Positions 22,252 to 33,544 of a DNA stretch of 64,000 nucleotides are shown here, piece after piece (positions within the stretch are counted from its first letter, which is position 1; the number at the start of each line of letters is the position of its first letter). The position numbers and the translations under genes are program-made. The notes beneath the pieces were generated by a model that worked only from the letters and a program-made list of their open reading frames with translations, was not told where the DNA came from and made no database searches. The DNA lies in NCBI GenBank assembly GCA_037954235.1, contig JBBMOA010000017.1:13117027-13181026 (forward strand). Direction: 5' to 3'. The stretch comes from Aulostomus chinensis (taxonomy: Eukaryota > Chordata > Actinopteri > Syngnathiformes > Aulostomidae).

Positions 22252-22304
22252 GGGGCTTTGCAGCACATTGAGGGATGCTATCCCCCAGACCGTGACTTCC
22301 ACAG
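22252..22304 (+). other. Possible non-coding 5' exon of fam163a (53 bp)
   Basis: A strong pyrimidine tract and acceptor (CTCTTTTGTTTTCGTTTCCCAG) precedes 53 bases that end in CACAG|GTGTGT. Position and strand fit a 5' UTR exon. The donor is not a perfect consensus and a chance exon cannot be excluded. Confidence 0.35.
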
Positions 22305-23629
22305 GTGTGTTTTTGCACATTTATTCACAATCTTGCCCACACACGCACACACACACGCACACACACCGTTAGAGGTCAAAAGGAAGCTGTCTATTTTGCT
22401 GGAAGGTTCTTCCTGTGGCGTCCATCATCTGGATGCCGCTGTGGGCGAACTGTGTAACTAAGTGCTCCTGCTCATGTGTCATCAAGTGGCATCATTTGGA
22501 TTTCAATTTGTTCCTGTACAGAATTAACCTCCGTTCCGTAGAGCAATCCAGTTCCCACGTATTCAACCGTAAAAGATCCAAAATAAACAAGATCATTATG
22601 ACTCATGGTCACCACTTGAAACACACACAACACCAGAGAGTCATATGTAGAAAAGAAAAAAAACAGGTGAGAGAATTCAGTTGGCCGCCCCCCCACCCGA
22701 GGTTTATTCTCTCCCTGGTTTTCTTTGTTCCCCGCTGTTCGATGGGTCTCTCTCTCTCTCTCCTCGATGTGTTCCTTCCTCACACGCTGAGATGAGTGCT
22801 TTCATAGGTGGACCAGGCAGAAAGTCCTGATTTTTTTTTTTTTTTAACTACCTGGCTAAATTGCCCCGTGATGGAAAAATATTGTTAAGGGAATGATACT
22901 TGAATAATTTAAACCCCTGTGCTTTAAAATTGCAGGGGCTCACTGTGATTTCCAGTGCAAAGTTGGAGGCCACCTCAACGAAATATTCATATCATTATTT
23001 AAGAATGGATACATCAGGAAGCCACTCAGGTCCACCTCCTCCCTCGCTCGCCGGTTCTCTGTAGAAAAGTCTCCCCTCAGCTCCCCCTTGTCTCTGAAAA
23101 GATTCAGAACCTGCACACACGACGTCTTCTTTCGCATCAATATTGTCTCCAGCGTCTTCTTTAACGACGTGTGGGTGAATCTCAGCTTTCGATAAAAAAG
23201 ATAAGAAACACGCTAGCTTGGTTTATTGAAACGAGTTAAAAGAAAAAGAGGACGCTCAGCCAAGGAGATGTAGAATAGAAGAATGAAACCTGCTTCAATC
23301 ACAGTAAATAAGTTCATAGTTTGAAGTCATTCGTCAAACAAAAATGACAAATATCTGATGGTAACAGGTCCTGAAGCAAACAAATGTCGTTTATTTCACT
23401 TTTAAATTGTTGATATTTGGTCTTTGAGCTGTAGTGACTTCACCAGTTTTACATGCAATACATACGTGACCTGATTTTACATGTGACCCCTGTTGGGGAT
23501 ACACAGTATCATCGGCACGTCGCAGCCCATCAAATCGAGATTAGTTTCTTGGTTTTCCTCCTTAAATCAAGTAGAGTGTTACTCTTTCAAATTCAACTCA
23601 TTTATGTGTTTTTTTTCTCTGGAGAATCT

Positions 23630-23740
23630 TGTTTTCAAACGAATATCAGCAAATATCGGCCAAATCGGTTGTAAATTATCGGCGTATCGGATATTGGCAC
23701 TCAAAAAAAAAAAATCCAATGTCCTACATCCCTAACACAC
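23630..23740. repeat. Decayed dispersed repeat with ATCGG words
   Basis: Contains AAATATCGGCCAAATCGG, ATCGGCGTATCGGATATTGG and then CCTACATCCCTAA after an A run. Similar ATATCGG-rich sequences that end in 'ATCCCTA' occur as repeats in fish genomes, as recalled. Boundaries and family unknown. Confidence 0.35.
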
Positions 23741-24896
23741 GCTTAAACTTTACAAATGAACACATTTCTGAATTGAATGATTTTTGAGGATGCAACTTCG
23801 AGCCTGGGGATTATTTTTGTCCAAATCTCTGCAGCCAGTCAATCTTATGGAGCTTTCATGGGCAATAAAAGCTCTCTGGATGTTCAGCTCATGAGGGGGT
23901 GTCAGGTGAAAAGAATCAGCGGGTGACTCAAGATGTATGGGAGGAGAGGCCGGTGTAAGACCCTCCCCCTGATTGGTAAAGTTTAGAATAACGGGGGAGG
24001 AAATAGGAGTTGAAAACTGACACACAGACAGAAAGCAAGAACAAAGCGAATGGTATTTCGGGGAGGTATGTGACGGACTAATTCTTGGCTGAAAGCACCG
24101 ACTTCCTGGATTCTCAGCTGGTTGGTTGACATGTCGCAACGCCTGGCACATAATAGACACGCAACCACTACAAGCCCTCTGCTCTCCTCAGCTCTGGTGC
24201 AAATGGAACACGTGTGATTCCTCGAGCTGTCGCCTGCTACCTCCGGTGACGCTACGGTTGATATATTTTTCACACGTCTTTATTTCCTGGTCAACAGCAG
24301 AAAGTCACATCCCGTCAATCACACGGACAACAATGGAGCATGGTGTCATGCTTTCTTAATTACTTTGAAGTGCGTTCTAGCCAATGGATAAGAGAATTAT
24401 TAGAGACTGTAGTGTTGATTCTGGGGGCTTCAATCTCACTGAAGTTGTTACTGGTGCTGTTTAACAGTCTGGTGCAGCTGAAGTCAGATTAGGTTGTCAG
24501 ATAATCTGTCTCTCCTGGAGAATGGAGGTTGGATTGTTTGGTCTGACGACGATGGGTGAGGTTTCAGGCGAGGTGTGAAAAGGCTGGAAGATAATCTGCT
24601 GCTCACCTCATATTGAACACACAGATGTGCGAGTGGCATCAGATTAGATTAATCCCTCTCGCCAGGGGAGCTAATAAACATATTTTCCAAGATGTCAAAC
24701 TGTCCCTTTCACTTCTGAAAGTGAACGTTCTGATTTGGTTTTCGTCCCCAAAGGTTATCTTCGTTTTCACTTAGTCATCACAAGGGAGAAAAAAAGAAGA
24801 AGAGGCTTTTAATTATCGCCAAATCATCCCACATGTGACTTTCAAAAAAAAAGCGCTGTTTTTGCCTTTCCACTTTTTGATAAGCGTTGGCAGATG

Positions 24897-24898
<2 letters not shown>

Positions 24899-24928
<30 letters not shown>
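24899..24928 (+). repeat. (GT)n microsatellite
   Basis: GT run in the probable fam163a 5' intron, followed by imperfect GT/CA sequence to about 24957. Confidence 0.9.
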
Positions 24929-24930
<2 letters not shown>

Positions 24931-25940
24931 ACCTGTGTGTTTCTGTGCACACACACGTTTAGTGGACTGATAGGATCGTTTCGTTTCCCGCAGAGAAAAC
25001 AAATTGAAATATGACACCTCTCTCAGCTGCCTCTCATCTCCTGCTTTTCACTGTCAAGAGACGACAAAACTGCTAAATATAGTTCCACCAGAGGAGTGTG
25101 AAACCTCTTCACCTCAGCCAGCGATTCTAACGACAGAAAGAGAGGCTGAAAGGAAGATAACGTTATCGTCGCCGGAACAAAAGAAACGTACGATCTCTCC
25201 AATTATCCACTGGATTGAAACAAAAGTAACAAACAAATCACCCCCCTGACAAAAATCTGACTTTTCTGATCTAAGAATGTACATAAATCCATTAAAGGGG
25301 GTCAACAGAAGGCGTACGGGAGGTTTGGATCATTTTAGAACAGGAAATATGATAATTACCATCCGAAGAACCGTGTTTGATCCTCCAGTTGAGTTCAAGT
25401 CCGGTTGAATCAATCACAAGCTGGAGGTCCGCCATTTAAGGTAGTTTGAGATGAGTTCAAGGAGAAAACAGTAGTTTGGCATCTTCGTAGGTGCAAATAT
25501 TAATAGATGTAAAGGTAGATAGAAATAATTTGAGATATAGACATTAGGTATCATCAGTATTTGTAGAAACCAAAGAGTCCTTTTGCTTTTCTTCACTTGA
25601 TCATGTCCTCTGTCCTTCAGCTTGAAGTGATTTTACTTCAGATATTATTTTATTTTATTTCGCCTGATAAAAGCCCGAAGACCTCAGTGCGCAGGCATCT
25701 CTAGTTCATGGTAATTTCAGAATTGGAGGTGTCCCGCTGCCTCTGTTGGTTGTCTTCTCCGTCCATCCGTCCTCCACTCCCTTCTTTACTGCATTTCCTG
25801 TCTGCTTGCTTCTGTCGAATAAAGTTGCCAATAAGGCTTCAGGAGATTTCGGGGGTACTTGTCAACCAAATATATTGAAAACATGAAATGATGCGACTGA
25901 TGTTATGTTTGATTATATTTCTTCTCCCGAGCTCTGAGAC

Positions 25941-26312
25941 CATCCATTTCCATTTTCTTCCACTTCCTGTTAAGGGTCACGGGGGGCTGGAGCCTATCCC
26001 AGCGGCGTTCGGGTGAGAGGCGGGGTTCACCCTGGACGGGTCACCAGTCCATCACAGGGCCAACACATAGAGACAGACAACCATTCACACTCACAGTCAC
26101 ACCTACGGTCAATTTAGAGTATCAATCAGCCTCGTCCCCTCTTGATGTCTTTGGACTGTGGGAGGAAGCTGGAGTACCAGAGAGAACCTACTCAGGAACA
26201 GGGAGAACATGCAGACTCCACACAGAAAGATCCTGTGCTGGAGCTGGAGTGCAAACCCGGAACCTTCTTGCTGTGAGGCGACAGCGCTGACCACTGCACC
26301 ACCGTGCCGCCC
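25941..26312 (-). mobile_element. tRNA-derived SINE, copy 2 (mutated B box)
   Basis: Same family and orientation as 19551-19909, with closely matching body sequence. The A-box-like TGGTGCAGTGG is retained, but the B box reads GGTTTGCACTCC instead of GGTTCGAGCCC. It lies in the probable first intron region of fam163a. Open frames at 26109-26466 belong to it. Confidence 0.85.
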
Positions 26313-27045
26313 AGCCCTGACACGCTTGCACTTTATTGCTTTCACCTCCAGAAAGAAACCGTATTTATTACTAGGACACGCCCCAGAAGCTCTTATCTAT
26401 GTAATAGTAATTTTTGCTATAGACCGTTTAAATAGAATTCTTCACATTTGCTGTAGACTGGGCTGAATATTTCCTCTACTCTGACACGGTTGTGGGATCT
26501 TTCCTGCCTGAGCCTGAAGCTGAAACACTGAGTTTGTGCTTCCCTGTCCTGCAAACGATAATCAATCCCTGCGTGGTTTTCAGTAGCCCTAAACTTTTCT
26601 ACTTCTTCTTCCCTCTACGACGCCCTCCATATCTGCGAGGCTACGTGAATATTGAACACCTCAAACGTTTACCAGTGCTAAGAAGCCTTTGTGCTTCGTT
26701 CATGTGTCGTCACAAAGGTCCGACCACAACAAGACCTGAAGCTAACACTTGAAGTTTCAGCTCCTCTAAGAAGGATGTTATCGTTGATGTGACTGAATTT
26801 CTCTCTCAATTCCCTTTTCTTTCCTTCTATTGTTCTGTTTAAAATGATCGCGTCTCTTAAGCTCTCTCAACGGTCTAACTGGAGTCTACGGTCACCTGGG
26901 ATTTGTTCCGACTTAATGACTTAAAGGAGCTTTTTGTGTTTTGGAAATCAGATGCCTGTCAGCTCTTCTGAGACTACAGCTCCTCTGTGTCATCCTGTTT
27001 CTTCTCCACCATTTGCCAGCTGATGACAGATTCTCTAACTCTTTA

Positions 27046-27048
<3 letters not shown>

Positions 27049-27077
<29 letters not shown>
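27049..27077 (+). repeat. (GT)n microsatellite
   Basis: GT run that passes into alternating GTGCGTGCATGCGTGCAC. Confidence 0.9.
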
Positions 27078-27080
<3 letters not shown>

Positions 27081-27748
27081 TGCGTGCATGCGTGCACACA
27101 CGCGTGTTTCCCCAGTTGAATCGGACAGAAGCGAACCCAGAGAGTCATATACGAACTGTACTGGTTAAAATACTCTGACAGCGTTCCAGTTGAGTCTCCC
27201 AACCTCTGTCACATGGCGTCTTTATCTCTCCAGTCTGTTGGAAAATTTCGAATCCGAGGTTTTACCTCAACGCTCCCTTTCTAAGCATAATTTGGTTGCA
27301 TGTTAGTCAAAATCGCTTATTTTTGGTTCTAGAAAAGATTCCATTTCTTTGTCTGTGTTTGGCTGTAAGTGAGAGCAGCTCATAATTTCTGCATAACTGC
27401 GCTATGGCTGCTTCAGCAGCAGAAGCAGAGGTCTTATCAAGCAATAAGAGCCAAGAAAATTACATTGATAGACCGAGAGAAGAAGGATGTACTGTACGGC
27501 GTCGAGAGCGAGAGGAGCTGAAGCAGTGAACGGGCGACAAAGGGAGTATAGACGAGACAGAGGAGGACTGAGGGGACAGATAGTGAGCTGGAGAGGGGGA
27601 GGAGATCGAGAAATGAGGAGCAGGAGAGACTTCACTTCGCTTTTAACGACATTATCGTGGCCCCGTGGTGTATATAATTTAGTACGATGACGCAATGGAG
27701 GAGCTGCACAGAGGGAGATGTCTGGGAGGGAGGCCCATTTCATTGCTA

Positions 27749-27766
27749 GCACACACGCACGCGCGT

Positions 27767-27821
<55 letters not shown>
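27749..27821 (+). repeat. Alternating purine-pyrimidine tract, (CA)n with a GCGC core
   Basis: Starts GCACACACGCACGCGCG and then continues as pure CA to 27821. Over 70 bases of nearly perfect alternation including CG steps favour left-handed DNA. Confidence 0.9.
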
Positions 27822-27825
<4 letters not shown>

Positions 27826-30289
27826 CTGTCAGTGTAAAACCAAGCAAGATTCAGGGGCATTCAGTATTGTTTGTGTGCCCACCATTTTCAAAATAACTGT
27901 GTTTGCTTTCAGCCAGTTGGAAAACAGAGAGAGGAACAACCTGGCTGGAGGATACGCACGTGGCTCTAAAGTTTGCCAACCTTAAAAGAAAAATCTGGTC
28001 ATTTTCAACTTGGGCTTCATTTTTCTGTTTTCAGGGGGTCAATTTAATTGAAAGACAGCAAAATTATTTGAACTGTTCAGTGATGAATGAGAACAGTTTG
28101 ACCAACAAACTGTGAAAAAGCATCTTTCTCCGCCAAAAGTCCACCGGCTAAAAGCGCTTTATCAGGAAACGCGCGTGTCTGACTGAAGTCTCGTTCCGAA
28201 ATCCCACACACTGGTTTTCTGTGCGACATCCAATCATGTGGTGATACTGTGCTGGATTGACGGGTGTGTAATAAAGGGTTCCCCTCTTTACCACCCAGCA
28301 TGCAACAGTCATGTTTACATGTATTTATTTCATTTGGAAAAAAAAAAAATCAAAAACACCATTTCAGGGGGAGTAAAAAAAACCAAAACATTTCTTTTGC
28401 CGTTTCCATCAACCTTTTTGTAATGTGTAAGAATACACTGAAGGAAAATAAAGCATTTTTCATCATCTTCAACTTCAAATTCTCTCATCACGCCGCGCCG
28501 CTCTGGGTTAGATAAATACGGAGCGCCATGAGATTCAAATACTGGCTCATCCGCAATTGAAATCAGCTACCTATTCATCCATAACTTCATAAATAAATTA
28601 TTTGCAGCAGTTCCAGCGCAGTGATTAAATGCTCTGCTCTGATAAGTTTCAGCGTGACCTCTTCTGGTCAAATGCTGCCCCCTCCCCCACACCGCCAGTC
28701 CAGTACGTGAAACCTAAACTCGGGATCCTCTCAGTTGTACTGAAAACAACAAAACGAGCCTGTCAGAGGGGGAAAAAAATAATCTCTTGTACCGGACCTT
28801 TTAATATTGTACCGCATCGATTTCACGGTTGCCGGTCACGGTGTTCCCACACAGAACTGACACGATTTAAAATGATTTTGGTTCCTGTCAATCATTTTAA
28901 CCCAAAAACAAATTGAAATAGTGGCCAAAAAACAAAAACAAAAAACCCACTAGAACTCTCCTGTAATGTAGCATTCATTTGAACCATCTGGAATTGTAAA
29001 ACAGGAAGTGCCAGAATGTTTAAACCATTGAATTTCACCGCAAATTAAAGCCTTGAGATGCTCAAAGCTTTTAGGAAATTACCTTAATACACCAGTAATG
29101 AGACAGAAGATTGAAATTTTTTGTTACTGTATCAATTTAGTTGAGATAATTAAATGTTACTCTTCCACTGAGACGTATCTGGATGTTTTAGTTAATCAAC
29201 TTGAACAGTAAATGAACAAAGTCATCTGGTGCTGTAATTATAATAATGACAGCACTTAAAATGTTATTATTTTGCCTGAACTCAACTGTGTAAATGCCAC
29301 TGAATGTGTGTCAAAAGCATTATTATCACAACTTGATTCAAAAGCTTGTTTTTCCCTGAGTGTATTCATATTGGGATTTGAGGTTTGTGTCGTGTTTTAA
29401 TGAAGGGGAAGGCAGCCGGTGATGGTGACACACTCATAGGATCTATTTGAGGCAACATTTGCTTTATGCGGAAGGGATGATTATGTGTGCTTGATTTCTT
29501 TTCATTTACAACTTTTTTTTTTTTGTACCCGTGTAACTCTGCCAATCAGAGCTTTTTGTTAAAGATGAGCCTGCCAAGCAAAGCAAACACTGCAAAAATT
29601 AAGAAATCCAAGCGCTTGACTGTAGTTTGGCTGAATGCGTCGCTGCACGGATCTATTTTTCTTGTTTTTAACCCCGGCAAGGCATCCTTTTACACGCATA
29701 TGTCTTGCGTGTTCATACAGGTTTTGGACGTTTAATTCTCTTGTCAGTAAATACATCTGGTACGTTTGCTGCCTGAAAGCTAACTAAGGTTTGTCAAATA
29801 CAACTTTTAGAAATGCTTTTTGTCTTAAATGAACAGAACACGCACCTCCAGCCCAGAATTAGTATGCTGCCTATAACATACTGGCCATATGGTGAGGGTG
29901 CGCTGCATTCGTCACGCTAATCCATCTCTGTCCTGAATGTGTTTCCCATCTAAAGCGGTCCTGTCTCTGCTTTCTCTTTTTTTTAGAATTCCTCTAGCCT
30001 GTTCAATTTAGTAGAATCTAGTTATGAATTTAGTGCTGGTGCTGGATAAAAGTGCAGGTGCGGTGTTCTACAAGTGCTGACATTTATTTTGAGAAATCCC
30101 ACGTGTGTGCTTTTAACCTCGTGTGTTTCCTCTTGACTGTTTTAAAGTGGAAAGCGCCAGTTATCATTTCCTACGTTTGACAGGTTAAATGATTGGTTCA
30201 TTAAAAAAAAAAAAAAAAACAGCTCATTTATTTCTAATTAGCTATAGCTAATAAATCATCTATCATATGTTCATTTCCTCTCCCTGCAG

Positions 30290-30367
30290 GAGTTCCAGTG
30301 AGAGAAGGAGCACTCCACGATCCTGTCATGGTTTCCTACCTTCTCACCCTCCTCCATCTCTTCTAAT
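30290..30367 (+). other. Probable non-coding 5' exon of fam163a (78 bp)
   Basis: The acceptor TTTCCTCTCCCTGCAG is followed by 78 bases and the strong donor TCTAAT|GTAAGT. It lies 1.4 kb upstream of the fam163a start codon on the same strand. Its own ATG (CATGGTTTCC) opens only a short frame that ends within the exon, so it is read as 5' UTR. Confidence 0.5.
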
Positions 30368-31799
30368 GTAAGTGTCATTTTCAGTTTGTAACCACTAGAA
30401 CTGTAGCGTCAAGGTCAATTTGACATGTTTGATTGGAATACGTCACGAATGAGAGCAGCGGCCACGGGTTCACACGCTAAAGTAATACATGATGGAGCAA
30501 AGAGTTTTATCAATAACTCGAGTTAGAGTAGAATTTAGATGGATAGACAGGACGGAGGAGTGCTTGATAGACGCCGCAGACATCAGAGGCGCGGTCTCAC
30601 CAGCCCATCTGAATCCGTCGGTAAGGGGTTGGGCCATGGATTCGGCTGAGGTGGCTGATTACTCCGAGACCGTTAAATCACGTGTAATTGTTAGTTCCGC
30701 CCGTATCAGCCAATCACCTCCCATCAGCCATGGCTCACTGTCATTGCTATCAAGCCCAGCTACCTTTGAATAGAGAAGGGCGTATTTAATCTACCTGTTG
30801 CTGAATTCGGGCTGAGGCGATATTGCATCATGTCACAATATTTTTCGAAATAGAATCATACGTATGTTATGGCGGCTGCATTACTGTTGTACAGTGAAAA
30901 CCTTTGAAAATATGATCTAATAAGTATTGAGTAAAATAGTTTTGTCTAAAGTTGTCTGTTGACTTGCATAATGAGATGTACACAGGATTGGAACACCCAG
31001 GTGTGACGCAGTCGTGTTTTCAGCTCTATTTTGATTTATTTTCCCCCTGTAAATTCGGTACAGCAATATGTATGGTGATAAAATCACATTGCACTTCATG
31101 TGTCTTGATAAGTACAGTATCGTGAGGTGCTTGCAGTACCCAGCCTTCATGCACTAACTGTGTGGTTATGGTATTTAGGGTGCCTGAGTTTATGCTCGTG
31201 TTTTATATGCGTACTTCTGATGCACTGCTGTCAACGCGATCATAACGGCAGAACACGAAACACTGTGATGTCACCCGCCAAAGCAAAAGTTTTCTCAATA
31301 AAATAATATAAGTCACAATGTAAATGGAGAATGAAGTCAGCCAGTCGCCAGTTAATGCTTTAATTCTCAACTGTGAGCGTAGCCGGCCCAAGTCCTCCAG
31401 TCTGAGCGCCAACTAAGCTCGTCTGATAGCACAACACCTCCCTGAGACGCTTGAAGTGGATATTTCTTTTAATGTTTCAGCCGTTTGTTTCGGTGAGGCC
31501 TGAAACAACCCCCAGCTGTCTGATAACCAACCAGTTACAACATGTTTCATCAGTTGCAGTTACATCATGATGGTACATGAATATACTAATTCAGCCTACA
31601 TTGGCTATCTGTGCACAATATAGAAACCTGTGTTGGATGAAACGTTGAATAATCTAAAAACTACATTTTCCAACTGTTAAAGGTGAATAATTTGCTTTTA
31701 TGTCTTACTCCTCTCTGCAAATGTCCATCTCTCTTGGTCTCCATCTGTCCATCCGCCTCTATGTTCGCCCTCTGAAGGGTTTGATGGAGAGTTGGTCGA

Positions 31800-31898
31800 A
31801 TGTCAGCGGGAACTATCGTCATAACTGGAGGAATTCTTGCCGGAGTGATACTGCTGTGCATCGTAGCAGTACTCTGTTACTGTAGACTCCAGGTATCA

Positions 31899-31993
<95 letters not shown>

Positions 31994-33360
31994 CGCGCGC
32001 GTGTGAGTGCATCAAACACATAAATAATGTTTCTTAGGAAATTATAAAATGAAAAAAAAAATTCTCAATAGATTGGAAGCGTACTGCATTCCCTCCAGAA
32101 AAAATCAAATCGATCTTTCTGAATTAAGGATTTCATTATCTGATTAATTCAGAATCACAGAGCAGATTTGGTTTTTTTTTGTTGTTGTTGTTTTTGAAAA
32201 ACGAGCTCTTATTCAGAACAAAAAAAATCCCAGAAGAAGCATGAAATCCCACACCCTGATAAACAACCCTCCAACAGCACAGATGTCAGTATATTTAATA
32301 GTAATTATATTACTGTATAATGATAATAAAGAGTATTCTATTCTATTTGATGAGATCTCCTGGTGAAATATAGAACTTCTCACTGGATTTCAAGCTTCTT
32401 GTGAGATTTAGGTTTTGTTTGTTGACAACTGTTGTTGTGGGTGTTCACCAAAACAGGGCAGTTTTTTTTTTTTTCAATTAATGAGATAATTTTTCTGAAA
32501 AGAAAATTTAGTCCATAATTCGGAAAAAACCTGACCGATTTTTTTTTTCTCAAGTGAATGCAATACGCTTCCATAGGTTTGAAAAGTTAAAGCTTGAGTA
32601 AAGCGTATTTTGCCTTTCAAGTCTAAGACCGAGCTACGTGTATTTCCCTTGAGCCTAGTTGCAGCCAACTTTAACACCTTCACAAAGATTATAGTTAGTT
32701 TGTTTTTAGCTCAAATTAAAGTGTTGGTAGATTTCTGAGCATACAGTTGCTTAAAGAAGACATGGATTCTACTGGATGATGTGATGGAGAGTTTGGAAAC
32801 GGCCTTTTTTCGGTCTTTCATCAGCGGCCGTTAGCTTCAAGTTAAAAATACCAGGCCGGCTCAAATTGTGTTGTTTATGGGTGCAGCATCACATTAAGCG
32901 TGAAACGGGTGGTTTCCTGAAGCAAGGTAGTTTTTAAACATCTACTCAGGCTTGTGAATCAACACCTCAGCCCCTCTTGGTCCATGTCTGTCTCTGTTCC
33001 TTGTCCACTCTGCAGTATTACTGCTGTAAGAAGAATGATTCAGAGGTGGATGTGGGCTCCACGGTGGGAGCGGACCCTCTCTCTCATTTCCCCTGCAACA
33101 CTTGCAATGCCCTTGCCAACGACGGTGCTGCAATCACACCCGTCTCTCTGGATCAGCTCAACGCGGGTTCTTGTCACAACCACTGCCCGACCTGTTCTCC
33201 ATACCCCCTACGGTCTGGACTTACAGACAACATGCTAAACGGGGGGGAGCGTCTGGGCTTCCATACCTACTACGAGAACCCGTCTGTGTCGCCGCTGAGT
33301 TACTACGGTCCCACGGACATGTTCCCTCCCCCGCCGCGTCCGTACAGCACCCAGGTCTGA
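31800..33360 (+). CDS. fam163a: FAM163A-like single-pass membrane protein
   Basis: Two coding exons, 31800-31892 and 33016-33360 (stop TGA), encode 145 residues. The N-terminus MSAGTIVITGGILAGVILLC differs only slightly from the highly conserved vertebrate FAM163 start. It forms one hydrophobic helix (residues about 5-25), followed by the juxtamembrane cysteine cluster CYCRLQYYCCKKN split exactly by the intron after LQ. The cytosolic part has CNTCNA, HCPTCSPY, NGGERLGFHTYYE and a proline-rich C-terminus ending STQV. The CSPY and TYYE blocks point to FAM163A rather than FAM163B. FAM163A is also known as a neuroblastoma-associated protein; its biochemical role is unknown. The acceptor in front of the start codon is not certain (31777 is possible). 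A (GT)25(GA)19 tract begins eight bases after the donor of the first coding exon. Confidence 0.92.
31901..31988 (+). repeat. Compound (GT)25(GA)19 microsatellite next to the fam163a donor
   Basis: GT at 31901-31950 and GA at 31951-31988 with no interruption. The fam163a splice donor is at 31893. Confidence 0.97.
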
Positions 33361-33494
33361 CCTCCGCTGCACCATGAAGTCATGCACACATTTATAGAGA
33401 CCTCCTTACACACATTTACACATCTCCTTTTGTGTTGGACAGAATATATATTTCAATGTCCTCCTGGAGGTGATGGATTTTGATACAGCACAAT

Positions 33495-33541
33495 TACACA
33501 CACACGCACACGCACACACACACACACACACACACGCACAA
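33495..33541 (+). repeat. (CA)n microsatellite with CG interruptions
   Basis: Located 135 bases after the fam163a stop codon, probably within its 3' UTR. Confidence 0.9.
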
Positions 33542-33544
33542 GCC

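Noticed and set aside
27402..27860. 152-codon minus-strand frame with a long Cys-Val run
   Set aside because: The Cys-Val run is the translated (CA)n tract; the remainder has no recognisable protein character.
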